A DNA stretch of 64,000 nt from Bacteroides sp. GTDB lineage: Bacteria > Bacteroidota > Bacteroidia > Bacteroidales > Muribaculaceae. The notes beneath the pieces are model-generated. The model worked only from the letters and a program-made list of their open reading frames with translations. It ran no database searches and was not told the origin of the DNA. Of the stretch, positions 1-7,777 are shown piece after piece (the first letter of the stretch is position 1; every line of letters starts with the position of its first letter). Location: NCBI GenBank assembly GCA_023663525.1, contig JAMPHF010000005.1, positions 54,496 through 118,495 of the forward strand, read 5' to 3'. Position numbers and translations under genes: made by a program.

Positions 1-497
1 CTGTTATCGGCCATGACTGCTATCACACAACTGTCGCCGGGCTGCACTCCAGCTTCTGTAAGCGATATGGTGACAGGCAGATAACCTCCGAGATGATCTT
101 TCACCTCTTTGCCATTGACATAGAATTTCTGCTTGCCCATTATGGCCTCGAAATGGAGTGACACATCCTTACCGTCAGTGTTTTCAGGCATCACGAAATG
201 CTTACGATACCATGCAACGCCCTGATAATTACGACCACCACTGCCCTCTGCCGGAAGAAGCTCGACAGTGTGGGGTGTGGACACAACTTCCCACGACGAA
301 TCGTCGAGCGTCGCCGAGCCACCGTCGGTCACGTCACCAAGATGATAACGCCAACCGTTGTTAAAATCATAGACCTGCCGTCCGGAGTCATCTATCGGGA
401 AAAATCCCGCAACGGAAATCTCCTGAGGTGTCACTGCTTCGGCAAAAGCCACCGCAGGCAGGAGCAAGAATGAAAAGATTGTTGCTAATAGCTTCAT
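1..497 (-). CDS. Glycoside hydrolase family 2 (beta-galactosidase-like), N-terminal part only
   Basis: This reading frame begins with ATG at 497 and runs off the left edge, so only about 165 residues are visible. It opens with a type I signal peptide (MKLLATIFSFLLLPAVAFAE), placing the enzyme in the periplasm or outside the cell. The visible part is the jelly-roll sugar-binding domain typical of GH2 enzymes: an NGWRYHLGD strand, then TPHTVELLP and a GVAWYRKHF strand, and FYVNGKEV. Catalytic residues would lie beyond the edge, so activity is not proven. It starts 27 bases after the DUF5703 gene and is the last visible member of the glycosidase operon. The GH2 assignment is firm; substrate (beta-galactoside, beta-glucuronide or other) is open. 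Confidence 0.85.
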   Translation of the reverse strand, partial: MKLLATIFSFLLLPAVAFAEAVTPQEISVAGFFPIDDSGRQVYDFNNGWRYHLGDVTDGGSATLDDSSWEVVSTPHTVELLPAEGSGGRNYQGVAWYRKHFVMPENTDGKDVSLHFEAIMGKQKFYVNGKEVKDHLGGYLPVTISLTEAGVQPGDSCVIAVMADN

Positions 498-523
498 TAT
501 GTCTTGTTTTGATTATTGTATCC

Positions 524-2809
524 TTATCTCATAGATTCGGGAAGCACGATGTCGGCTGTCCTCTCAACGGGAGTAACTTTCAGCTCAGTGACTTTGCCGT
601 CCCTGAGCTCTGCTTCGACAACCGTATTGCCGGGTGCATGGAGCTTGAAGCTGATGTCGCGGTCAAGAGGCCATGCAGGGAATAGATAAATCTTATCGCC
701 ATCCGTCTGGAGCAGCATCTCCTGAAATCCTATCATAGCACTTCCGCCCCAGTTATGGTCGGGTGTCCAGTCATAGCCCGGACCGAGGAAGGCAGGGAAA
801 CGGTGCTTGCCATTGTTCCATTTCTTGGAGTTAAGGGCAAATGCCTCGTCAGTGAGACCAAGACACGCCGCCCATATATTGTCCTGCTTCCAACCTGTCG
901 TCGAGCGGAACCGCAATGCGTCGGGGTCATAGAGGAATGTGTTGCGCGCAATGTCGAGGTCGGCACTGTCGCTGACTGTCACGCCATAGAATCGCCACGG
1001 CCACACGGGGTAAAGCTGAGGGGTCTCGACATTGTTGATTCGCTCCCAGCTCTTGGCCGGAGCAATCATCGTATGACCGTCGAGCACACGCTGAGGGATT
1101 TCAGGAATGCGGTCATACAAGGCTGTCCACTTCGATGTCGCAGTGTCGCCCTGCTGCTTCAGATAGTCGATGTAGTCACCTGTCACACGACGTAGAGCTG
1201 CCACTGTCGATGCGGCATTGTTAGCCATTTTATAGGTCTCGCAACCCGATCCGGGAAACAGTATCAACTTACCGTCACCATCGAGGCTTTTGCTGCCGCG
1301 ATGCGAGGCGAGATAGCGGTAATGTTCATCAAAAAATGTCAGAGAGCTTTCAATCAGCGGAAGATATTCGGCTATGTCTGTGCCGTTGTATCTCGCGCTC
1401 TCAAGCATCATCTGGCAGAATTCAAGCACAGTGTCCCATTCATATTCAAGCCATGCGTTGTACTCCACGCCGGGATTTGCCCATGCCGGGCGTTTTGTGC
1501 CGTACTCCATCATGTTAGGGAGACCGAAAAGTTCTATCTGCTCCGAGAAGCATGCCCCGTCATGATTCCAATAAAACTCCGACCGAAGCTCCGCATTGTC
1601 GAGCATACGGTTATAGAAATCAAATTGCGGTTTCATCATGTCGAAATCACCGCTCTTGAGCATCGGCCAATAGACCAGACGCTGATTTTGAGCCGTCATT
1701 GTGCCACCGCCCCAATTACGGAAATCAGGAGTGAAAGTCTCGTCAGACTTGACATGATGCGGGTCGAACGTAAAGAGTCCGCCATTGAACTTGGTCGGCT
1801 CTTTTCCGTAAGCGTTACATCCGAGCATGTAGCGGAACAGGGTGTAGTTGCGGGCCATACGGTTGACCACGCTGTCGTTGTCCGTAGGAGAAGCTATATA
1901 GCTGCGGTCCCAGAAATTGCGCCACCATTCCCGCGACGCGCTGCAGTCGCGACGCACGTTGACACTGCGTTCTACGCTGTCAACGGCAGCGAGCCACTCT
2001 GCCGGATTCTCTGTCTGCATGTTTTGCAGGGCTATGGTGTAGTGATGCTTCTTGGCCGGCTTCTCGCTTGTGAAATTCCACGCACGGTAATCCGTTCCGT
2101 CATACACTCCGTCGGTCGTGCCGGTGAAGCGCATATTGTCGCCCGACAGCCGTCCGCCCGACACGAGGTTTGCCAATGGATTCCAAAGCCGGTCCTTGAC
2201 AGAATCCATGCCCTCGCGCGTAACCGTCACATCAAAAACAGTCATCTCGGGATTATGGTGGAAGAAAGTAACACTCCCGCCATCCTCTTTAACAGAGTCG
2301 CGTGAGGTGACAAGATTTTTCGGCGAAGACCATTTCCAGGAGTTCTGCCGTCCCTCCCCTTTCTTGAACGGACGGTCGACATAACGCCAGTTCTCATAGC
2401 TCAATTGCGGGGAAACTGGTTTAGGACTCTCCACCTCAACATGGACCACAGGACGAAACACATCAGCCCAAAGTGTAACTTTAGACCCGTTGATCATCAT
2501 CTCGCAATAACCTTCCTCAAGTTTGAGCCGCTGAACAAATGGCGCGGTGGTATCACCGGGAATATGCAAGCGCACTCGTCCCTGCTTCAGCAGCGTGTTG
2601 TGTTCGTCATACGCACCGCTGCGCCCTATGTAGAAAAGCACATCACCATCCTCAGCCCAGACATTCAGACCGATGTCGCCACCACCCACCGGCATCGAAG
2701 CCGAGGAGTTATGGCTCATGCTGTCCCACACGTAATCAGCAGGAACATTGGCGGCTAACATTGATGCAGAAGCTATGAGGACTGCCGTGATTGATTCTTT
2801 AATCATCAT
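524..2809 (-). CDS. DUF5703 domain glycosidase-like protein
   Basis: A 761-residue secreted protein with a hydrophobic N-terminal signal ending near ASMLAANVPADYVWDS. The opening SMPVGGGDIGLNVW and the beta-sandwich that follows are typical of the DUF5703 N-terminal domain, and the rest (about residues 290-700) has the Trp- and Asp-rich look of an alpha/alpha six-hairpin barrel as in GH95-type enzymes. DUF5703 proteins are common in Bacteroidetes polysaccharide loci but I know of no established activity. It lies between the acetylesterase and the last GH2 gene, 157 bases after the former, and that gap holds a large inverted repeat. Barrel catalytic residues cannot be assigned by eye. Confidence 0.75.
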   Translation of the reverse strand: MMIKESITAVLIASASMLAANVPADYVWDSMSHNSSASMPVGGGDIGLNVWAEDGDVLFYIGRSGAYDEHNTLLKQGRVRLHIPGDTTAPFVQRLKLEEGYCEMMINGSKVTLWADVFRPVVHVEVESPKPVSPQLSYENWRYVDRPFKKGEGRQNSWKWSSPKNLVTSRDSVKEDGGSVTFFHHNPEMTVFDVTVTREGMDSVKDRLWNPLANLVSGGRLSGDNMRFTGTTDGVYDGTDYRAWNFTSEKPAKKHHYTIALQNMQTENPAEWLAAVDSVERSVNVRRDCSASREWWRNFWDRSYIASPTDNDSVVNRMARNYTLFRYMLGCNAYGKEPTKFNGGLFTFDPHHVKSDETFTPDFRNWGGGTMTAQNQRLVYWPMLKSGDFDMMKPQFDFYNRMLDNAELRSEFYWNHDGACFSEQIELFGLPNMMEYGTKRPAWANPGVEYNAWLEYEWDTVLEFCQMMLESARYNGTDIAEYLPLIESSLTFFDEHYRYLASHRGSKSLDGDGKLILFPGSGCETYKMANNAASTVAALRRVTGDYIDYLKQQGDTATSKWTALYDRIPEIPQRVLDGHTMIAPAKSWERINNVETPQLYPVWPWRFYGVTVSDSADLDIARNTFLYDPDALRFRSTTGWKQDNIWAACLGLTDEAFALNSKKWNNGKHRFPAFLGPGYDWTPDHNWGGSAMIGFQEMLLQTDGDKIYLFPAWPLDRDISFKLHAPGNTVVEAELRDGKVTELKVTPVERTADIVLPESMR

Positions 2810-2822
2810 CTATGGTATATCA

Positions 2823-2927
2823 GATTAGGGTTTTAAAGTTTAAGGATTAGAAGATTTTCCGTAAATTTAGACATTATTTCCGTCATACGCAAAAATCTAA
2901 TAAACTTTAAACTTTAAAACCCTAATC
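2823..2927 (-). repeat. Intergenic inverted repeat, perfect 20-bp arms
   Basis: Positions 2823-2842 (GATTAGGGTTTTAAAGTTTA) are the exact reverse complement of 2908-2927, 65 bases apart. The interior holds a further weak pair (GATTAGAAGATTTT against AAAATCTAA). It lies between the esterase gene and the DUF5703 gene inside the operon. It can fold as a long AU-rich stem in the mRNA and could be an attenuator, a processing site or a remnant of a small mobile repeat; the sequence does not decide between these. Confidence 0.6.
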
Positions 2928-2965
2928 AGTGTATGCAAACCCGTAGAGTTTAATATTTATAAGCA

Positions 2966-4432
2966 CTACTCCTTTATCGGTCTTTCATCAGGCCAATCAT
3001 CAGAGCGGAATGACGAGACGGGAATACCGTCAGTGCTGAAAAGATCACCTTCCGAAGCATTCTCAAATGCATAGCGCACAGCAACCGGATGAGGCACCTT
3101 GTCGCTCTTGACCATCACCTTGCTTCGTGAGATCCATGCCTTAGCCGGATGGAAGACGCGATCCTCGCCTGCAAGTTTGAACTGTTTCGACTCGAAGCTG
3201 TTTTTACCGGCAATCCATTCGGGCGCACGGTCGAAGCTGACGATGACAGTGTCGCCCTGAACTTCCATTGACTTGTAGACCGGGCTTTCAGCACCGATTC
3301 CATTGATACCATACGTCTTGTTGAGCGCAAGGAGTGCAAGGCGTTCACCTGCGACCTGTTTCTTCGGGGGATGGATTCCCTTAGGCCAACCGGCATCCAT
3401 GAGCACAGCCATGCCGACGTTGGGCACTGCGCTCTCAGCCTTAGCCTGTGCCTCACGGAGATAGGCTGAATTGATTATCTCCTTGCCAGGTTCTGTGATG
3501 ATGGCGTAGTCGTAGGGGGCAATCTGACAGTAGTAGAAGGGGAAATCGCCCTGCCCCCAGAGATTACGCCAACCTTTGATCATAGTGGTGAACATGTCGG
3601 TGTAGGAGTGCGCACGATTCCAATTGTCCTCGCCCTGATACCAGATCACACCCTGAATGGCAAGCCCGATCAACGGATTGAGCATTCCTTTGAACAACAC
3701 GCTCGGCGTGCGGTTCTTGGACTTGATCTCACCGTTGACAGCCGGGATATTGACAGCAGCCTCCGGGAAAGCGGCAAGCATCTCATCATTCATCCATGCC
3801 TCACATGCCGAGCCACCCCATGCCACAACAATAAGACCGACAGGTACATCAAGCATCTCCTCAATCTCACGTCCGAAGAAATAGGCGGTCGCGCTGAAAT
3901 TTCTCACAGTTTCCGGCGAAGCCTCTGCCCATGAGCCGGTGACATCGTCAACCGGGACAGTCGAGGAGTTGCGCTTGACGGTGAAAAGTCGTATATCTGG
4001 GTTACGGCTCTTGAGGGTAGCCATGTTCGCACCCTCTACCGGCTGATTCTTGAATCCCTTCATGGGCATTTCCATGTTGCTCTGTCCGGAGCAAATCCAG
4101 ACCTCACCGAGCATGACATTCGAGAGCCTGAGGGGAGTGCCGTCACTGACGGTGACATCATACGGACCACCGGCTGCCGGGGTGGGAAATGAAATCTTCC
4201 ACTTGCCGTCACTTCCGGCTTTCACCGTATAGGTCTGATTGTTCCATGTCGGAGTAACCGTGACTGTCGATGAGGGTTTGGCCGTTCCCCACATTTTCGC
4301 ATCTGCATTCTGCTGCAACACCATGTTGTCGCCGAAGAAAGTCGGCATTTTGACTTCTGCCTCAGCCGTCAAACCAATAGCGAGGACGGCAGCGAACGCA
4401 AGTCCTTTGTAAAACATACCGTTTGTTTTCAT
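2966..4432 (-). CDS. SGNH-hydrolase carbohydrate esterase (sialate O-acetylesterase family)
   Basis: A 488-residue secreted esterase. After the signal peptide (GLAFAAVLAIGLTAEAEVKMP) comes a small beta domain with the family phrase FFGDNMVLQQNADAKMWG, then the SGNH core. The nucleophile block is GQSNMEM near residue 116, a VIWYQGEDN block carries the conserved Gln/Glu/Asn, and the catalytic histidine is probably in KGIHPPKK near residue 352. Members remove O-acetyl groups from sialic acids or, in plant-glycan loci, from pectic and other acetylated sugars (CE20-like). The company of rhamnosidases and arabinosidases argues for deacetylation of a plant polymer. It lies 19 bases after the GH106 gene, so the two are surely cotranscribed. 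Confidence 0.88.
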   Translation of the reverse strand: MKTNGMFYKGLAFAAVLAIGLTAEAEVKMPTFFGDNMVLQQNADAKMWGTAKPSSTVTVTPTWNNQTYTVKAGSDGKWKISFPTPAAGGPYDVTVSDGTPLRLSNVMLGEVWICSGQSNMEMPMKGFKNQPVEGANMATLKSRNPDIRLFTVKRNSSTVPVDDVTGSWAEASPETVRNFSATAYFFGREIEEMLDVPVGLIVVAWGGSACEAWMNDEMLAAFPEAAVNIPAVNGEIKSKNRTPSVLFKGMLNPLIGLAIQGVIWYQGEDNWNRAHSYTDMFTTMIKGWRNLWGQGDFPFYYCQIAPYDYAIITEPGKEIINSAYLREAQAKAESAVPNVGMAVLMDAGWPKGIHPPKKQVAGERLALLALNKTYGINGIGAESPVYKSMEVQGDTVIVSFDRAPEWIAGKNSFESKQFKLAGEDRVFHPAKAWISRSKVMVKSDKVPHPVAVRYAFENASEGDLFSTDGIPVSSFRSDDWPDERPIKE

Positions 4433-4451
4433 GATTATGTATTTTCAATTA

Positions 4452-7400
4452 TTACTCTGAGATTACACTTACTGTCAACGGACCTGTCAGACCGGCGGGG
4501 ATCAGAGTCTGCTCCGCACGGCGATATTTGCCGTTGGTCCATATTCCGTCAAAGGGAGCTTTTCCATTATCAGCACCAAGGAGAGCATTGGCCCATGTGT
4601 TTGTCACGTCAATGGCCAGGGTGTTGGTCCCTTTCTTGACTGCGTCGGTTATGTCCACGGTATAGGGAGCTGTCCACACAATACCGCAGTCCTTACCGTT
4701 GACTTTCACTGTCGCCACATCGTGGAGACCGTCAAGATTCAGCATGATGCGATCACCCTTCGCGAATTTCGGAGCTTTGAAAGTCGTGGTGTAGGTGGCT
4801 GTTCCGGAATAGTACTGAATATCTTCCTCCGTTGACGTCGTCCAGTCAAAGAGTACATCACTCTCCACCACGCGGTCAGTGGTGTTGAACTTCACTTTCC
4901 ACTTCCCGGTCTGCAAAGGTGTGTCGGTTGTCGCTGTGACGGGAGCTTTACCTGAGGTCTGATCGGTAGGTTCACGGAAGACAATAAAGGCCGATTCGGC
5001 ATCTTCAAGTTTCATCTTCACGTCAGTCCTTCCGTTCTCGCTTTTCCAGTCAAGTTTTTTGTCAATTCGTCCTGTCATCGGATCCCAAAGCTCAGGAATA
5101 CGGCCGACCACACGAAATGAAGCCGTGAATTCACGCGGCTGTTCCTCCTGATTGGCTATGAAGTAGAGATCCACATTGTCTCCGTCATGACGACGATGTG
5201 TCCACGCCACATTTTTCGGCACAACCACGTCACGTTCGAGACCGTAGGAAGAGAAATCATCATTGACGTACGGAAGCTGCGGGACAACGACTCCCGCTTC
5301 AGTCAGTTCGGCGACTTTAGCCCTCACCTCCGGACTGAGTGTCGTGTCGGGCATGAGTTGGTTCGGCAACGGAAGCACCAGAACCCTATAGGAAGCTCCA
5401 CCGGGGAGCACTACCCTACCGTTCTCAGCCTTTGCAAGACGCAGGAGTGCATCCTTGTTCATCGAGTCATAATTGTAGCCGTGCATCGGGTTGACCCATT
5501 TCTCAGGATCTGCCATATTGGCCGAATGAGTGACGCCTACCGGCATGGTGCGCAATGGCTCACCGACGTTGGCCATACGCTTACGCTCCGACTCCACACG
5601 CTCCTCACCGAAGATGCCGGGGAGCGATGACACGAGGCGGTCAGGCAAAATGGCTCGGCGCGGAATCTCCTCACCGGTGAACACTGCTATGTCGGTCACC
5701 GGGACACCGTATTGAAGCAATGCCTGCGAACGGCGCATGTAGTCCGACAGCCCTTTGCCTCCATCAGCCCACCACGTGTTGTCGCGCTGGAAGAAAAGCC
5801 CTATGCCGTCGAGTGTCATGCCGGGCTTTTTATCAAGGTAGGGATTATGGGTGTTGACATGATAGAAAATTCTGTTTATGCCAAGTGCATAGTTACGGTC
5901 AAGGAGAGTCTTTACAGTAGCCGGAGTCTCGTCCCATGTGCCGCGAAGTTCAGTGAAACCCTCGGCTTGTATGATGTTCTTGCCATAGACATGCGCACCA
6001 TGGATGGCATCGAGCATATCATTCGGCTTGTCATGAGTCGGACTCCGAAGCCAGAATTCACCCATCGGGAAATCCACAGCCTGATAATGGAGCATACCAT
6101 CGCTCACCATCGTGGGCGAGACACACTCTGCAGAGAAATAGCAGTCATTTTCTTTTGCTTTCTGTGCCAGCACATCGTAGAACACATCGACAACAAGCTC
6201 GGCGATTGTCGTGCGGACATCCCGAAGCACCCGTTCCGAGGTCTCGACATCATCGACAGGAACTCCAGCAAAAAGAGGGAGATAAGGCATAAGGTCATAG
6301 CCCCGGCGAGACCGGAACTCCTTCGCGAAATTCTCGCTCCAATTCTGGCTTCCACACTCCCAACTGTCCACGTGCATGTATTTCAGAACGTTTTTTGCCA
6401 CCTCAGGATTCTCCACATCCTTGAACATGCGTCCGAACCAATTGTCGAACTGCTTTGCAACAGCCTCACGGCTGAACTTATCAGCCTCAAGTCCGCGACC
6501 AGCTCCGCCGGTGGCATTGGTGTGACCTGTGGACGTATGACCAAGACGCATGATGCGCCACTCCCCTTCCGGCAGGGACGCAGAGAGAGAGCCATTGCGC
6601 AACTGAGGAGTCAGATCAATGATTTCCTCTGTCTTCACACACAGTTCCTCAGGAATTTCCTCTACGGTCGTCTCGGGAGCCACGCGCCACACAAGTCCGG
6701 CCTTGCCCTCCCATTGGTTGAGCTTCGGCTCTCCGCTAAGCACAATATCCTTAATCTTCAGATTCGGTTTCCATTTCGCTGCATCAAGATCCTCGCTGCC
6801 CGGCTCACTTCCCGCAGGAGTCCACGTGAAACGGAAATATTTGGCTATTGTCGGAGGAATGGCATGTGTGCTCTGCGCGTCGGTGTTCTGCCAGCCTTGA
6901 CGTGCGGGCTGAAGCTGCTTGACCTCACGGAATGTCTTGCCGTCATCGCTTGCAAGTACATTGAGGCGATGAGCCTGATAATTGTTGCCCGAAAGCACAA
7001 TCTCAACATTGCTCACAGTGACAGGCTCAGTGTACTCATACTGTATCCAGCATGGGACTGACGAACGGATGACACCATTGTCATCAATGTTCACGCCTTT
7101 CCCCTCCGGCACATTCCTGTCATCGTTTCCGACCGTTATTTTTGGCTTCTCACTGACCTTACGACCCTTGACAGGCATTGCAAGAACAGCTATATCCTCA
7201 TAGTAATTCTCGTTGTTCTCGGGAACAGGTAATATCAGATTCTCAATTACCCCTCCGCTCACAATCGTGTCGGCAGTGACAACTTTCTGCATCGACTCCG
7301 CCGGCGAAATCCACGGACCGCCGGCAAGGGCAAAACCGTCGCATATATGCATTCCGAGTTTAAGTCCGAGACTGTCGGCAATCTCCATACTGCGCCCGAC

Positions 7401-7688
7401 GAGCCTCCACCATTCCGGGGATAGTTGCGGGGCTTTTCCCTCATACTGAGGAGCACCCTCAACGGTCTTTATCGGCATGAGATATGTGCCGCCGAGTCCC
7501 ACTTGCTTCATGGCTTCAAGATCGGCCTTGATACCCTCCTCTGTCACCGCGCCATACATCCAGTACCAGAAGCACCATGGAGATGCCTCAGCCGGTGGCT
7601 CGGCGAAAATTCCCTCAAGTGACTGCTGAGCCTGCACATTTAGCGCAAGAATCGCTGACACCGATAACAAAATATTGCGTAAATTCAT
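4452..7688 (-). CDS. GH106-type alpha-L-rhamnosidase
   Basis: A 1078-residue secreted enzyme, signal peptide ending at LNVQAQQ. The mature protein begins SLEGIFAEPPAEASPWCFWYWMYGAVTEEG in short overlapping pieces, the hallmark opening of the GH106/BT0986-like family, with the barrel signature GGTYLMPI. It has the large size normal for the family, internal beta-sandwich inserts (FRFTWTPAGSEPGSED; the DGLHDVATVKVNGKDCGIVW GH2-type strand near the C-terminus), and a C-terminal AIDVTNTWANALLG block typical of these enzymes. GH106 members cleave terminal alpha-L-rhamnose with inversion, mostly from rhamnogalacturonan side chains. It sits between a GH2 gene (90 bases upstream, with a hairpin in the gap) and the esterase. 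Family assignment is strong; linkage is inferred. Confidence 0.88.
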   Translation of the reverse strand: MNLRNILLSVSAILALNVQAQQSLEGIFAEPPAEASPWCFWYWMYGAVTEEGIKADLEAMKQVGLGGTYLMPIKTVEGAPQYEGKAPQLSPEWWRLVGRSMEIADSLGLKLGMHICDGFALAGGPWISPAESMQKVVTADTIVSGGVIENLILPVPENNENYYEDIAVLAMPVKGRKVSEKPKITVGNDDRNVPEGKGVNIDDNGVIRSSVPCWIQYEYTEPVTVSNVEIVLSGNNYQAHRLNVLASDDGKTFREVKQLQPARQGWQNTDAQSTHAIPPTIAKYFRFTWTPAGSEPGSEDLDAAKWKPNLKIKDIVLSGEPKLNQWEGKAGLVWRVAPETTVEEIPEELCVKTEEIIDLTPQLRNGSLSASLPEGEWRIMRLGHTSTGHTNATGGAGRGLEADKFSREAVAKQFDNWFGRMFKDVENPEVAKNVLKYMHVDSWECGSQNWSENFAKEFRSRRGYDLMPYLPLFAGVPVDDVETSERVLRDVRTTIAELVVDVFYDVLAQKAKENDCYFSAECVSPTMVSDGMLHYQAVDFPMGEFWLRSPTHDKPNDMLDAIHGAHVYGKNIIQAEGFTELRGTWDETPATVKTLLDRNYALGINRIFYHVNTHNPYLDKKPGMTLDGIGLFFQRDNTWWADGGKGLSDYMRRSQALLQYGVPVTDIAVFTGEEIPRRAILPDRLVSSLPGIFGEERVESERKRMANVGEPLRTMPVGVTHSANMADPEKWVNPMHGYNYDSMNKDALLRLAKAENGRVVLPGGASYRVLVLPLPNQLMPDTTLSPEVRAKVAELTEAGVVVPQLPYVNDDFSSYGLERDVVVPKNVAWTHRRHDGDNVDLYFIANQEEQPREFTASFRVVGRIPELWDPMTGRIDKKLDWKSENGRTDVKMKLEDAESAFIVFREPTDQTSGKAPVTATTDTPLQTGKWKVKFNTTDRVVESDVLFDWTTSTEEDIQYYSGTATYTTTFKAPKFAKGDRIMLNLDGLHDVATVKVNGKDCGIVWTAPYTVDITDAVKKGTNTLAIDVTNTWANALLGADNGKAPFDGIWTNGKYRRAEQTLIPAGLTGPLTVSVISE

Positions 7689-7711
7689 TTTTCCTGTGCT
7701 TTATATAAGAG

Positions 7712-7748
7712 GGTGAGACTGGTGACATTTGTCTATTCCAGTCTCACC
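7712..7748 (-). promoter_or_regulatory. Intergenic RNA hairpin between GH2 and GH106 genes
   Basis: GGTGAGACTGG (7712-7722) pairs perfectly with CCAGTCTCACC (7738-7748) around a 15-base loop, 11 base pairs, GC-rich. It is in the 89-base gap of the operon. There is no clean U-run after it on the minus strand, so a partial terminator or an mRNA-stabilising/processing hairpin is more likely than a full stop. Confidence 0.6.
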
Positions 7749-7777
7749 GAGTATTAATTTTTCACGCCTCTGCGGCA

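Noticed and set aside
1301..2305. 334-residue plus-strand frame
   Set aside because: Antisense shadow of the DUF5703 gene; no domain, and the true gene has full-length homologue-like features.
5712..7061. 449-residue plus-strand open frame
   Set aside because: It lies wholly antisense to the GH106 gene, has a composition unlike real proteins (many His, Cys, Arg) and no recognisable domain.
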